NCBI GenBank assembly: GCA_028293325.1
Contig: JAQGPA010000006.1
Coordinates: 1-64,000, forward strand
Reading direction: 5' to 3'
DNA: 64,000 nucleotides
Source of the DNA: Pedosphaera sp.
Lineage (GTDB): Bacteria; Verrucomicrobiota; Verrucomicrobiia; Limisphaerales; Pedosphaeraceae
Shown here: positions 38,101 through 46,810 of the stretch, one piece after another
Position numbering within the stretch: position 1 is the stretch's first letter
How the letters are laid out: every line of letters starts with the position of its first letter
The notes under the pieces: model-generated
What the model was told of the DNA's origin: nothing
What the model saw: the letters and a program-made list of their open reading frames with translations, nothing else
The model's database searches: none
Program-made: the position numbers and the translations under genes

Positions 38101-38162
38101 GCTGCCAATAACAGGAGGAGCGCAGAAGCGCCGCCGACGGTTCCGAAGAATGTTTTTCCCAT
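35148..38162 (-). CDS. Large exported protein with HAF repeats, a PKD-like domain and five HYR-like repeats
   Basis: From ATG 38162 (MGKTFFGTVGGASALLLLLA, signal peptide) the protein has 1004 residues. About 33-390 consist of HAF repeats of roughly 45 residues with the recurring LGTLGG and GINxxGxVVGxS motifs, a probable beta-propeller. About 396-471 form a PKD-like domain (PVAVAGPDQAVDC, SSDPDGDALRFEW). About 472-896 are five HYR-type repeats of 85 residues, each with DTTxPxI, VASDNCTPAN and VTVKDAAGN; about 897-1004 is a divergent sixth unit. A longer frame from TTG 38228 is unlikely. Probably a surface or secreted adhesion or binding protein. It converges with gltX. Confidence 0.88.
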   Translation of the reverse strand: MGKTFFGTVGGASALLLLLAASNGLACGTGGSTTITNLPTLGGSFVQATALNASGQVAGFSTTVNDATEHAFLFSSGLITDLGTLGGDSSEAAGINASGQVVGKSRTPNGQTHAALFSGGTVKDLGTLGGSSSFARGINNVGMVTGESDAGNGESHGFIYSAGAIKDLGTLGHAFSSVVGINSNGMVAGDSFTVDFVYHGYTYLNGIKVDIGDLGGGDYSSCMALNDAGVVVGESDIQNFDTHAFAYSGGVMTDLGTLGGTFSTAHGVNNAGQVIGQSTIPNGGNIEHGFIYSNNTMTDLGTLGGNSCKPYAINNLGQVVGESPTLNGDTHAFIWQNGSIVDLNTLLPANSGWQLSSAQFINDAGRIVGIGSFGGFDQWFVMDPGAGGNNKLPVAVAGPDQAVDCQAQVTLNGTGSSDPDGDALRFEWSENGTVLGTNATLIASFDLGMHVITLKVTDPCDASAQTNVTVTVTDTIAPTISCPGAITASADVNCQAVVPNLVSQVVASDNCTATGSLVINQNPTAGTLVGLGQHSITVTAVDFSGNSAHCSTLFTVTDTTPPVILGGPAPATISANTNCLGATPDVTVQIVAADNCTPANALVITQNPLAGTLLGLGLHSIVVTVKDAAGNSAIGSTSFTVADTTPPSILSVPAPMTVSSDNNCQGTVPSVVGSIVASDNCTPANLLVITQNPVAGTTLGLGAHPITVTVKDAAGNTSTANVSFTVVDTTAPSILSVPAPITASSDSNCQGTVPNLVSSVVASDNCTPANLLVVAQNPAAGTTLGLGAHLITMTVKDTAGNTSTANISFTVVDTTAPSILSSPASLTVSADANCQAAVPNVLASIVASDNCTPANLLVKTQTPAAGTILGHGNYTITVTVKDAAGNTESRNIPFTIADTTAPVIHSVTASPNALSPPNHQIVPITLSVVKSDNCDAAPVTKIISITSNEKITNGDITITGNLTAKLAATRNPAGNGRVYTVTVQCTDVSGNNSTGTVTVTVLKK
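35475..36749 (-). repeat. Five tandem 255-bp coding repeats (HYR-like)
   Basis: DNA encoding the five 85-residue HYR-like units. Units 3, 4 and 5 are the most alike, also at the nucleotide level, indicating expansion by recent unequal recombination; units 1 and 2 have diverged more. Confidence 0.75.
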
Positions 38163-38479
38163 AAGCCCTTTTAGTTTTAACGGTTTTACTGTCTTACCTT
38201 CGTGATTTATTGTCCCGCATGAGGACAAGCATGGGGCGGGCCAACTAACTTCTGGACACTAAACCAGGGTGGTTAGGCAGTGAATGCGAGGCAATTCACC
38301 CGTGTTTTCCGAGAGATAATGGAGGTTTAATCGGGGACTGTAATCAGCTGTAGGACACAGTCCAAATTTAAGACAGTGGACGAAAGCGGCTTGAACTGGG
38401 CCAAAAGCGAATGGCAAAGGGAGTCTTACGGGGGCGGCAGAAGGGATGGGTCGCCGGCCATGGGGCTTGGGATAAAAGT
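38163..38479. other. Spacer between purE and the HAF/HYR protein gene
   Basis: About 320 bp holding the leader and promoter of the large exported protein. An inverted repeat GGACTGT / ACAGTCC lies at 38335-38341 and 38357-38363 without a T tract. No gene or RNA is supported. Confidence 0.5.
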
Positions 38480-38989
38480 TCAGCCTTTGGAAGACAAATT
38501 GCGGTTCTTGGCGCGGGATTCGCGGGCCATGCGGGCTTTAAACTGCAATATCTTTAGCTGGAGTTTAGGACTTGAGGCGCCCAAGATTTTGACTGCCAGC
38601 AGGCCGGCGTTGCGGCCATTGCCAATAGCCACAGTCGCCACGGGAACGCCGGCCGGCATCTGAATGATGGATAACAGCGAATCAAGTCCCTTTAATGCCT
38701 TGCTTTCGATGGGTACGCCAACGACTGGCAGAGGAGTATGGCTGGCAACCATGCCGGGGAGATGCGCTGCGCCACCTGCACCGGCGATGATGACACGCAG
38801 TCCGCGTTTGTGAGCCGAACGGGCGTAACGGGCCATGTCCATGGGCGTGCGATGGGCGGAAACCACCCGCACTTCGTGGGGCACGCCAAATTCGGCGCAG
38901 ACCTCGGCGGCGGGTTGGAGCGTGGGCCAATCAGAGTCGCTGCCCATGATGATGCCGACGAGCGGTTTTGCGGAATTCATTTTTTTCAA
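38480..38989 (-). CDS. purE: N5-carboxyaminoimidazole ribonucleotide mutase
   Basis: Purine biosynthesis: converts N5-CAIR to CAIR. Signature motifs are [18 protein letters not shown] and [14 protein letters not shown], then [14 protein letters not shown] and [12 protein letters not shown]. About 20 extra basic residues extend the C-terminus. The likely start is TTG 38989, overlapping the purK stop as TTGA with a GGAGG six bases upstream inside purK; ATG 38980 is the alternative, but it is poorly spaced from that GGAGG. This implies translational coupling to purK. Confidence 0.94.
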   Translation of the reverse strand: MKKMNSAKPLVGIIMGSDSDWPTLQPAAEVCAEFGVPHEVRVVSAHRTPMDMARYARSAHKRGLRVIIAGAGGAAHLPGMVASHTPLPVVGVPIESKALKGLDSLLSIIQMPAGVPVATVAIGNGRNAGLLAVKILGASSPKLQLKILQFKARMARESRAKNRNLSSKG

Positions 38990-40191
38990 GATTTACCTCC
39001 GAATTGGATAAGGTCTGCCGCCTGTTGGGCATTAGCCAGGGCTGCTTCGACTGTATCGCCTAGCGCCGTCACGTGGCCCATCTTTCGTCCCGGCACGCTG
39101 CGAGCTTTGCCATATATATGAGGATGCGCGCCGGGCACCGCGAGCGCCTGCGCAAGTCCGTGAGGAGTTCCCAGGCCGTGGCCGGCTCCTAGCAGATTGA
39201 TCATCACCGCCGCCGGGGCACGCATGGCGGTGGAACCCAATGGCCAGCCGAGCACAGCGCGGACATGGTTTTCGAATTGTGAGCAGACGCAGGCTTCAAT
39301 GGTGTAATGCCCGGAGTTATGAACGCGCGGCGCCATTTCGTTAATTAAAATGCTGCCGTCCTTTCTCAGAAACATCTCCACTCCCACGGCTCCAACTCCA
39401 TTCACGGCCTCCACCGCCCGCCGCGCATAGTTTGTCGCCAATGCCGCCGTGTCCGCCGGGACTGATGCCGGTGCCTTGACGACGCGGCAAATGTGATTTT
39501 GCTGGATGGTTTCAACGACCGGGTAATGAACGGACTCACCCTGCTGACTGCGGACGACCATCACGGCAAGTTCGGATGAAAAGGGACAATATTCTTCGAC
39601 GTAGAGAGCATTCTTATCTCCGTCCAACTGTGCCCAAGCGGCATCCAGGTCGGCGGCGGATCGAATCGTGGCATTGCCTTTGCCATCGTAACCGTTGCGT
39701 CGTTTTTTGAGAACCAATGGCCAGCCAAACTGGCGAGCGGCAGCGGAAACGGAGGCTTTATCGTGCGCAGCGACAAACCCAGGAACCGGCAAACCGGCTT
39801 CCGCGAGCGCTTGCTTTTGCAGTAATTTATCCTGAACGATGCGTATGGTGGCCGATCTGGGCCAGAGCGGGTGCTCGAACCGTTCCAGCGCAGCCAGGCT
39901 GCCGGCATCTACAAATTCATTTTCCAACGTGATGACATCCACCATGGATCCCAGAATGAGCAGAGAATCCGGGTTGTCCCAATCGCCAATAACCGTTTCT
40001 GTGGCGAGACTTGCAGCGGGGCTGTGGTCGTTCCTTTCCAGAACGACGATGTCGCACCCGAATTGCAGGGCGGATTGGGCGATCATCTTGGCGAGTTGGC
40101 CGCCACCGATAATGCCCAGCGTGCACGCTGCCTTGGGTCGGCGCGCCGGCAGGCTTTCCAGTACCGGTTGAGGTTGGGCGATCTGTTGCAT
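38986..40191 (-). CDS. purK: N5-carboxyaminoimidazole ribonucleotide synthase
   Basis: ATP-grasp enzyme making N5-CAIR from AIR, bicarbonate and ATP. The 401-residue product has [12 protein letters not shown] near residue 26, [10 protein letters not shown], the ATP-binding [31 protein letters not shown], and [19 protein letters not shown]. About 24 residues precede the usual first strand. It is coupled to purE by an overlapping stop/start. Confidence 0.95.
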   Translation of the reverse strand: MQQIAQPQPVLESLPARRPKAACTLGIIGGGQLAKMIAQSALQFGCDIVVLERNDHSPAASLATETVIGDWDNPDSLLILGSMVDVITLENEFVDAGSLAALERFEHPLWPRSATIRIVQDKLLQKQALAEAGLPVPGFVAAHDKASVSAAARQFGWPLVLKKRRNGYDGKGNATIRSAADLDAAWAQLDGDKNALYVEEYCPFSSELAVMVVRSQQGESVHYPVVETIQQNHICRVVKAPASVPADTAALATNYARRAVEAVNGVGAVGVEMFLRKDGSILINEMAPRVHNSGHYTIEACVCSQFENHVRAVLGWPLGSTAMRAPAAVMINLLGAGHGLGTPHGLAQALAVPGAHPHIYGKARSVPGRKMGHVTALGDTVEAALANAQQAADLIQFGGKS

Positions 40192-40283
40192 TTTTTAGTT
40201 AACCAGCGGGGAAAGGTTACGCTTTGCTGCAAAATCTGCAAATCCGTTTTGCACAAAAAAGGGCAGCGCGGAAACGAGGCCGG

Positions 40284-41435
40284 TCAGCCGCGGAGCAGGA
40301 CGGGTTGGGTGCCGACGGGGACGCGAAAGAGTATGTAGGGCTTGCGACGCAGATCGCGGCCTTGATGAAAGCGCGGCATGCGGTGGAGTTGGTTGGCGGT
40401 GACATAGAGGTAACCGTCGGTCGCAAGGCAAAGTGTATCCGGCCAGAGGAGGCGTGAATCGTGTGCGACGGTTTCCCAGATGCCATTGGGCGGGCGGCGC
40501 AAGATAGCGTTGTGTTCGTAGTTCGTGGCGTAAACGTTGCCTTCGGCATCGGATTCGAGTCCATCGGAGGCGCCGCCTTTGTCGCCATGGTCAATCACGG
40601 CCAACGCCACTGTTTCATCGTCAATCCAACGGTCGGCCAGGAGATCGGTGGGCACGCTGTAGAGCCGGCGGCTGATAAGTGGACAGTAAAAGAGGAGCGA
40701 CCCGTCGGCGCTAAGGGCGATGCCATCGGCGCCCATCGCGAGCGGTTTGCTGGTGTCATCCGGCAGACGATCAAGCAATGGATGTCCTTCAACAACTGGA
40801 AGGCAGCCGTACGGCGAGCTTGCTTTCGTGGAGGGATGGTTTTCAAGCCGCCGCCAACTCTCGCCGGTCCACAGGTTCACGAGGATGATGGCGTTGCGCC
40901 CTTTATCGGAAGAGTCCGTAATGAAAGCCATGCCCGCGCTGTAACGCCGCAAGTCAAAGCGGACGTCGTTGAGGTAGCTGGTTGGCAAGGCGACGTCCTG
41001 CGGGAGCAGGATTTTCTTAATGATTAAATTGGTTTTCAGATCCACGCATACGAGTTTAGGCCCGCCGTATTGGGTTAACTCGAACATGGGGCTGCCGGTG
41101 TCGAGAATCCAGAGGCGATTGGCGGCATCGACGACGACGCTTTGGACCGAGACGAAGGCAGCGGCGAGATCGCCAGGGACGGTGCGATTGACCGTTATGT
41201 CCGGAAAGGGAACAGGACGGCCATCGAGGATCTCGGCCACGGTGAATTCAACTTCGTCGCCCCACTTGGGGAAGCAGACAAAGATGCGTCCATCGTGGGA
41301 CACCGTCACGCCAGTGGGCATGGGGCCGTCAAAGAAAGCAACGGGTTCCAGGAGTCCAACCGATTCGTCCGCCGGCAACTCCCGCGCTTCCACATCTATG
41401 CGTGAAGCTGTGACGCTCATGGTTTCAACATCCAT
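40284..41435 (-). CDS. Yellow / major royal jelly protein-family beta-propeller
   Basis: The 383-residue protein matches the yellow/MRJP family best known from insects and found sporadically in bacteria. It has the early GVTVSHDGRIFVCFPKWGD, LWILDTGSP, LVCVDLKTN, YLNDVRFD, then AFITDSS, and the closing DGYLYVTANQLHRMPRFHQG. No signal peptide is apparent, unlike eukaryotic members, so it may be cytoplasmic. Relatives act as lactonase-like or ligand-binding propellers; the substrate is not known. It lies 92 bp upstream of purK on the same strand. Confidence 0.82.
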   Translation of the reverse strand: MDVETMSVTASRIDVEARELPADESVGLLEPVAFFDGPMPTGVTVSHDGRIFVCFPKWGDEVEFTVAEILDGRPVPFPDITVNRTVPGDLAAAFVSVQSVVVDAANRLWILDTGSPMFELTQYGGPKLVCVDLKTNLIIKKILLPQDVALPTSYLNDVRFDLRRYSAGMAFITDSSDKGRNAIILVNLWTGESWRRLENHPSTKASSPYGCLPVVEGHPLLDRLPDDTSKPLAMGADGIALSADGSLLFYCPLISRRLYSVPTDLLADRWIDDETVALAVIDHGDKGGASDGLESDAEGNVYATNYEHNAILRRPPNGIWETVAHDSRLLWPDTLCLATDGYLYVTANQLHRMPRFHQGRDLRRKPYILFRVPVGTQPVLLRG

Positions 41436-41586
41436 CCGATTTTAGCGTACAATTGCGATAAGCTGACATCAAAGGAGGTATTAAACCCATGCATGACGGG
41501 CGGTGCGGAAGGTTGATGAAGCAAGGTTCGGAAACGGCTAAACGCTCACTGTTTGAGCGCGGAGAGACTGACGTTGAGCATCATCT

Positions 41587-42573
41587 TTATGGGTCGAACA
41601 CCCGGATTTCAGCCGGCTGCTTTCCGTAGGGTGGAACGGCCAAATAAAATTCATTCAAGGTTGGGGGGAAAACTGAATTGCGCGCACCTTCTCTGGTTTG
41701 AATTCGCTCGCGCAGCCGGTAGTGGTTGGCATCAAGCTGTTCGATGACATCGAGAAAGCCTTCGCCCGAGGCAATATAAACGCGATTGTGCGCGGCATCA
41801 TAAGAAAGGTCATCCGTATCACCTGAAATTGGAACACCCGTCACGGGCGCGCCGGTGAGGGTGTCCAAGACAACCAGTTGTGCGGGTCGGCGACAGCCAA
41901 CAAAGAGACGATGGTTGGATTCATCCAAGGCAATTGGGTAATTTGCCGAAACATCCTTCAGAGGCCAGGCCGCGAGGAGCACTTGTTTTTCCCGGTCAAG
42001 CACGGCGATCTGTTGCAAGCCCGGCAAATTGGCGAAAATGCGGCTGCCATTTTTCTCCACGACAAAGCCCTTGGGTTTGGCCGGCAGTTTGATGATTCCT
42101 TTTGGGCTGCCATCGGGAATGCTGATGATGGCAATGGCGGTCTGGTTGGAGGTCATGCAACCGACGTAGAGGCGCCCGGCCTTGGGATCATATTGCAACT
42201 CGTCCAGGCCACATTTCAGATCGACGCTGGCAAGCAGGTTAAAATTAGTTCCGTCGTAGAGGCACACTTTCTGGCCGCGGGTGACGTAGAGTTGATTGAA
42301 TTCAGGAGCGAACAGCGCGGCGGCTGGTTTTTCGCCGGGCAGACTGCGCCAGAGTTTGCCGGAATTCAAATCGATGATTTCGAGCGTTTTGCTGGCTGGG
42401 GCAGTCACGAAAAGTCGCCGGTGACCCGCATCCACTGAGAGGTGATTGAAGCCGCCTTGAAAATCGGGCAGAGGGATCGTTTTGGATAATATGAGGGCCG
42501 GCTGATCCTGGGCGGACACGGGCAGCAGAAAACACGAAAGAATCGCGGTGGAGAGGAGCAATTTAATTTTCAT
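41587..42573 (-). CDS. Exported YncE-like beta-propeller protein (copy 2)
   Basis: The start is placed at ATG 42573, where a signal peptide MKIKLLLSTAILSCFLLPVSA begins; the longer frame to 42624 overlaps the upstream gene. The 328-residue product consists of YVTN/YncE-type repeats with recurring RLFV, LEIIDL and VLDTLTG patterns and the RLFVGCRRPAQLVVLD blade. It is a paralogue of the product of the next gene upstream (42581-43564), sharing the order of blades, the GDTDDLSYD/RDTDDLFYD motif and the ending AVPxxGxQxAEIRxxxxx. Such propellers occur in periplasmic redox or surface modules; function unknown. Confidence 0.82.
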   Translation of the reverse strand: MKIKLLLSTAILSCFLLPVSAQDQPALILSKTIPLPDFQGGFNHLSVDAGHRRLFVTAPASKTLEIIDLNSGKLWRSLPGEKPAAALFAPEFNQLYVTRGQKVCLYDGTNFNLLASVDLKCGLDELQYDPKAGRLYVGCMTSNQTAIAIISIPDGSPKGIIKLPAKPKGFVVEKNGSRIFANLPGLQQIAVLDREKQVLLAAWPLKDVSANYPIALDESNHRLFVGCRRPAQLVVLDTLTGAPVTGVPISGDTDDLSYDAAHNRVYIASGEGFLDVIEQLDANHYRLRERIQTREGARNSVFPPTLNEFYLAVPPYGKQPAEIRVFDP

Positions 42574-42580
42574 CCGGCAC

Positions 42581-43564
42581 TCAGTTGGTTTTGTAAATGC
42601 GTATTTCTGCAACCTGGGTTCCATGGTGAGGGACTGCCAGGCAAAAGAGCTTCAACTCGGGAATAAAAAGCGAGGTGCGCGCGCCGGAAGCCGTCGGGAT
42701 GGTTTTGATTGTTTTGTAGTTGTCGGCGTCAATTTGTTTGATGACTTCGATGGTTCCTGAACCGCAGGAGACATAGACGAGTTGGTTGTTTGCATCATAA
42801 AACAGGTCGTCCGTGTCGCGGGAAATGGGAACACTTGCCACCATGCGGCCTGAAAAGTCGCAGACCAAAACTTTGGCCGGGCTGCGGCAACCGACGAACA
42901 GACGGTGATTGGCATCGTCAAGAGTCATGGGGAAATTGGATTTGGCTTCCTTGAGCGGCCAGGTATTGATGGTGGTTCCTTTTTCCCGGTCCACCACGGC
43001 GACATGGCCGGCCCTGGGGACATTCACGAAGATGCGGGGGCCACCGCTTTCCAGTCGAAACGATTCCGGATGACCGGCGAGTTTGATATCGAGAAGTTTA
43101 GCGCCAGTTTTGGCATCCAGAGCGGCGAGGGCGCCGCTGCCATAGCCGACATAGACGCGCTTCGTCTTTTCATCATAGCGGACATTGTCGGCATCGCCTC
43201 CCAATGAGACTGTGCTGATGGTTTTGAACGAACGGCCGTCGAGAATGCGACAGGTCCCGTCCTGGCCGTTGGCGACAAAGATTTTGTCAAATTCCGGGAG
43301 GTAAACGATTCCTTGCGGTTCGGCAAAGCCAGAAAGACTCTGGATTTTCTTTCCGGATTTCAGATCAACGACCTCGACGGTGTTGTTGCCAAGCGCGGCG
43401 ACGAACAAGCGTTGGCCGGCGACATCGACGGCCAGGTGGTCAATGCGCCCATCGACGTTGGCGAGCGGAATTGTTTTATCGAGCGTGAGGAGGGCGGCTG
43501 TTTCCTGCGCCTGCGCACTGGCGAGCAATGCGGAAGCGATCATTAACAGGCGAAATAGTTTCAT
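42581..43564 (-). CDS. Exported YncE-like beta-propeller protein (copy 1)
   Basis: The 327-residue product has a signal peptide (MKLFRLLMIASALLASAQA) and YVTN-type propeller repeats including IDHLAVDVAGQRLFVAALG, NNTVEVVDLKSGKKI and HRLFVGCRSPAKVLVCD. It starts 2 bp after the DUF1259 gene ends and is followed by its paralogue after 7 bp, so the three form a tight operon of exported proteins. Partner proteins or ligands are not evident. Confidence 0.85.
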   Translation of the reverse strand: MKLFRLLMIASALLASAQAQETAALLTLDKTIPLANVDGRIDHLAVDVAGQRLFVAALGNNTVEVVDLKSGKKIQSLSGFAEPQGIVYLPEFDKIFVANGQDGTCRILDGRSFKTISTVSLGGDADNVRYDEKTKRVYVGYGSGALAALDAKTGAKLLDIKLAGHPESFRLESGGPRIFVNVPRAGHVAVVDREKGTTINTWPLKEAKSNFPMTLDDANHRLFVGCRSPAKVLVCDFSGRMVASVPISRDTDDLFYDANNQLVYVSCGSGTIEVIKQIDADNYKTIKTIPTASGARTSLFIPELKLFCLAVPHHGTQVAEIRIYKTN

Positions 43565-43566
43565 GG

Positions 43567-44502
43567 TTATTGACCGTCCTGTTTGGTCAGCGCCAAAGCC
43601 GTTTTTACGGCGCCGGCCAAATCCGCGGCCGCACCTCTGCCCCAGTAATGAAAAAAGATCATGCGCGGCTCCTCCTCGGTCATGTGACTGTGAATGGCGA
43701 CAATATCGATGCCGGATTTTCTCAATGATTTGAGGGCGGGTTGCAATTCGGAGGCGAGCACGACGAAATCTCCATCGACCACCGCGTTGTCATCCGTTCC
43801 CGCGAATGCCGCCCAGGTGTTGATTCCCATATCTTTTCCGACATCGCAACCGCAGGGCATTTTGGTTTTGCGCCCGAAGACCGCTTTGAACATGCCATCC
43901 TTGGTTTCACCTTTTGTGCCGAGAACATTTTGCAGAGGCTCGGGAGAGATGGCACTCTTGGCGGCCAGGGGCGTTTTTCCGAAAGAGTTTGTGGGGACGG
44001 GATTTTGCGCCCGAATCTCTTTGACCCGAGCGAAGGCGACATGGACTCCTTTGGCCAAGGCTTCGGTTGTGCCTTCGCCGCCGATGTGCATGAAATAAAC
44101 CTTCGGCTCATCAAAAAAGAAATGATTGTGCAGCGCGGTGACTTCCAGGCCGTTATCCAGGGCGGCGCTCATGACGGGGTTGACTTCATCCTGAAACAGC
44201 ACCAAGTCGCCCATGACCATCGCCCCTTCTTTCATGCCGGATTTAAACGCGGCCCAGGAGGTTAACCCCATGAAGGGCGGCATCTCCCATTTATCCACGG
44301 ATATTTTGACGTCCGTTCGAGGGGCCGTCACTTTGTAAACGCCTTCCTGCTCGTTGAGCTTTCCTTTAAGGCCGGTGATCTCGTCGATTTTCGACGTGTT
44401 TAATTTGGCATCCTGTCCGCAGGCGCCAAACGCGCCCAGCAGCGCGGCTCCCAAAAGGACAAGCTTTGACATTTTGCATTGCATGGTAAATCTTTTTCTC
44501 AT
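43567..44502 (-). CDS. Exported DUF1259 (LppY/LpqO-type) protein with duplicated domain
   Basis: The 311-residue product has a signal sequence ending near AFGACGQ and two homologous halves. Half 1 has the pattern GLTSWAAFKSG, DLVLFQDEVNP, ALHNHFFFDEP and FMHIGG; half 2 has GINTWAAFAG, DFVVLASELQP, AIHSHMTEEEP and FFHYWG. The aligned HxH...E...H residues in each half look like a cupin-type metal site, by inference. A PCGCDVGK loop lies between them. It heads the operon with the two YncE-like propellers and is divergent from chrB across only 35 bp, so the two operons may share regulation. Confidence 0.85.
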   Translation of the reverse strand: MRKRFTMQCKMSKLVLLGAALLGAFGACGQDAKLNTSKIDEITGLKGKLNEQEGVYKVTAPRTDVKISVDKWEMPPFMGLTSWAAFKSGMKEGAMVMGDLVLFQDEVNPVMSAALDNGLEVTALHNHFFFDEPKVYFMHIGGEGTTEALAKGVHVAFARVKEIRAQNPVPTNSFGKTPLAAKSAISPEPLQNVLGTKGETKDGMFKAVFGRKTKMPCGCDVGKDMGINTWAAFAGTDDNAVVDGDFVVLASELQPALKSLRKSGIDIVAIHSHMTEEEPRMIFFHYWGRGAAADLAGAVKTALALTKQDGQ

Positions 44503-44537
44503 AGTTATAGGTATTACATGACGGTAAAATTAAGCAA

Positions 44538-45470
44538 ATGAAAATTTCCTCATCCTGGCTTCTGCTGTTATACGGGCTGCCGACCAAGCGCGGCACGGCC
44601 CGGGTGAATCTATGGCGCAAGTTGAAGAAATTTGGAGCGATCCAGCTTAAGACCTCGGCTTACGTGCTGCCGGATGAGGCGGTTCATTATGAGCGGTTTC
44701 AGTGGCTGGCAAAACAGATTCAAGATGACGGGGGTGAAGCCACGTTGATTCGGGTGGCTGAAATTGAGGGATTGCCCAATGACCAGATGGTCAGCCTCTT
44801 CAATGCTGCCCGCGCCGCGGAGTATAAAGAACTCATGGACGCCATGCAGGCGAGCCTGGGAAAATGGAAGAAGTCGAAGGGCGGTTCTGGGGCGCAGGAG
44901 TTGGAAAAGCATCGGCAGCGCATCCAGGAGATCAAGGGAATTGATTATTTTAGCGCCCCCACCGGGCAGGATGCCGTCATGATGCTGCAAAGGCTTGAGC
45001 GGGCGCTAAAACCAAAACTTAAAACGGGAGAGACGGCCAAGCTCGACAAAAGCAAGTTTATCGGGCGCACCTGGCTGACGCGTCCCCGGCCGGGCATTGA
45101 CCGGGCAGGTTCCGCGTGGCTGATCCGCAGGTTCATTGATTCCAAAGCAAAATTTATTTTCGGGATGGCGCCGGGCAAACATCCGCAGGCCCTTCCGTTC
45201 GACATGGTGGATGCCGAGTTCTCACATCATGGAGAGGATTGCACCTTTGAGACACTGGTAAAAAAGTTCGGGATAATGGACAAGGCGGTCTTTACAATTG
45301 CCGAAATGATTCATGATGCCGATTTGGAAGATGGGAAGTTTCAGCGTTACGAGTGCATGGGCATTGACGCCGTTCTGCAAGGATGGGCGAAAACGGAGTT
45401 GACCGACGCTGAATTGCTTGCCAAAGGCATTGATTGTTTTGAGGCCCTTTATCAACATCTGCGAAAATGA
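44538..45470 (+). CDS. chrB: ChrB-domain chromate resistance protein
   Basis: The 310-residue protein has the two-part ChrB architecture: an N-terminal domain (WLLLLYGLPTKRGTARVNLWRKLKKFGAI) and the C-terminal chromate-resistance domain with FIGRTWLTRPRPGIDRAGSAWLIRRFID and FSHHGEDCTFETLVKKFGI. In proteobacterial chr operons ChrB acts as a chromate-responsive regulator or resistance factor. The stop overlaps the chrA start by 4 bp, so both are translated together. Confidence 0.92.
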   Translation: MKISSSWLLLLYGLPTKRGTARVNLWRKLKKFGAIQLKTSAYVLPDEAVHYERFQWLAKQIQDDGGEATLIRVAEIEGLPNDQMVSLFNAARAAEYKELMDAMQASLGKWKKSKGGSGAQELEKHRQRIQEIKGIDYFSAPTGQDAVMMLQRLERALKPKLKTGETAKLDKSKFIGRTWLTRPRPGIDRAGSAWLIRRFIDSKAKFIFGMAPGKHPQALPFDMVDAEFSHHGEDCTFETLVKKFGIMDKAVFTIAEMIHDADLEDGKFQRYECMGIDAVLQGWAKTELTDAELLAKGIDCFEALYQHLRK

Positions 45471-46810
45471 GTTCTAACCAGCCATCAGTTGCTTCCAACC
45501 AAGACAGGGTTGGTCCCACATTCAAAGAAGCGTTCTGGTTTTGGCTGAAGCTGGGGTTTATCAGCTTTGGCGGGCCGTCGGGGCAGATTGCGATCATGCA
45601 CCAGGAGTTGGTGGAGAAACGGAAATGGATCAGTGAGGCGCGGTTTCTGCATGCGCTGAATTATTGCATGTTGCTGCCGGGGCCGGAGGCGCAGCAATTG
45701 GCCACTTATATCGGCTGGCTGTTGCACAAGACGTGGGGCGGGATTGTGGCGGGCACACTGTTCGTGTTGCCGTCGGTGTTTATCCTTTGGGGGTTGAGTT
45801 GCATTTATGTTTTGTACGGGCATGTGGCGGGCGTGGCGGCGGTGTTTGATGGGTTGAAGCCGGCGGTGCTCGCGATTGTGGCGTCGGCGGTGATTCGCAT
45901 CGGAAAAAAAGCGCTGAAGAATGAGGTGATGTGGTCGCTGGCGGGATTGGCGTTTGTGGCGATATTTTTTTTAAAAGCGCCATTTCCGCTGATTATTGTC
46001 TTGGCCGGGGTCATTGGGTTGCTCGGCGGAAAATTATGGCCGAAGAAGTTTATGGTTTTCAGCGGGCATGGTGCGGCGGGGAAGAATAATGAGAAAACAG
46101 TGATTGATGACACGGCGGAAGCGGCGGAGCACACGAAGCCGTCGCTGGTGCGGGCGGTGAAGGTGTGTATGGTGTGCCTGATTTTGTGGTGGACACCGGT
46201 GTTGCTGGTGGGAGGTTGGCAGGGGTGGAAGAGCACTTTGTTTCAGGAAGGCGTATTTTTCAGCAAGGCGGCAATGGTGACTTTTGGCGGGGCATATGCG
46301 GTGCTGCCGTATGTGAGCCAGCAGGCGGTGGAACATTATCATTGGCTGCAGGCGGGGCAGATGCTGGATGGGTTGGGGTTGGCGGAGACGACGCCGGGGC
46401 CGCTGATCATGGTGCTGCAATATGTCGGCTTCATGGGCGGGTGGTATCATCCGGGCGGGTTAACACCGATGGTGGCGGCGACGATTGGCGCGTTGCTGAC
46501 GACGTGGACGACTTTTGTGCCGTGCTTTTTGTGGATATTTCTGGGCGCACCGCATATCGAGCAATTGCGTGGCAACGTGAAGCTGACTGCCGCACTCTCA
46601 GCCATCACCGCGGCTGTGGTGGGGGTGATCTTGAATTTGGCGGTTTGGTTTGGGCTGCATGTGTTGTTTCCGGAAAAGGGAGTGGTGGATTGGTTTGCGG
46701 TGGTGGTGAGTTTGGTGGCGTTTATCGGGATGATGAAATGGAAATGGGGCATTATCCCGGTGGTGATTGGGAGCGGGTTGCTGGGATTAGTGTATAAGTT
46801 AGTTTTGTGA
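45467..46810 (+). CDS. chrA: Chromate transporter, long two-domain type
   Basis: Inner-membrane CHR-family transporter of 447 residues that exports chromate by proton exchange. Both halves are recognisable: half 1 with FISFGGPSGQIAIMHQELVEKRKWI and LLPGPEAQQLATYIGW, half 2 with ATFGGAYAVLPYVSQ-type sequence and GLGLAETTPGPLIMVLQYVGF. About ten hydrophobic segments are visible. It lies in a chrB-chrA-MFS operon with overlapping ends. Confidence 0.93.
   Translation: MSSNQPSVASNQDRVGPTFKEAFWFWLKLGFISFGGPSGQIAIMHQELVEKRKWISEARFLHALNYCMLLPGPEAQQLATYIGWLLHKTWGGIVAGTLFVLPSVFILWGLSCIYVLYGHVAGVAAVFDGLKPAVLAIVASAVIRIGKKALKNEVMWSLAGLAFVAIFFLKAPFPLIIVLAGVIGLLGGKLWPKKFMVFSGHGAAGKNNEKTVIDDTAEAAEHTKPSLVRAVKVCMVCLILWWTPVLLVGGWQGWKSTLFQEGVFFSKAAMVTFGGAYAVLPYVSQQAVEHYHWLQAGQMLDGLGLAETTPGPLIMVLQYVGFMGGWYHPGGLTPMVAATIGALLTTWTTFVPCFLWIFLGAPHIEQLRGNVKLTAALSAITAAVVGVILNLAVWFGLHVLFPEKGVVDWFAVVVSLVAFIGMMKWKWGIIPVVIGSGLLGLVYKLVL

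Noticed and set aside
41543-41559. CGCTCA-CTGTT-TGAGCG hairpin downstream of the YncE-like operon
   Set aside because: Six-bp stem followed by an interrupted T stretch only; too weak to call a terminator.
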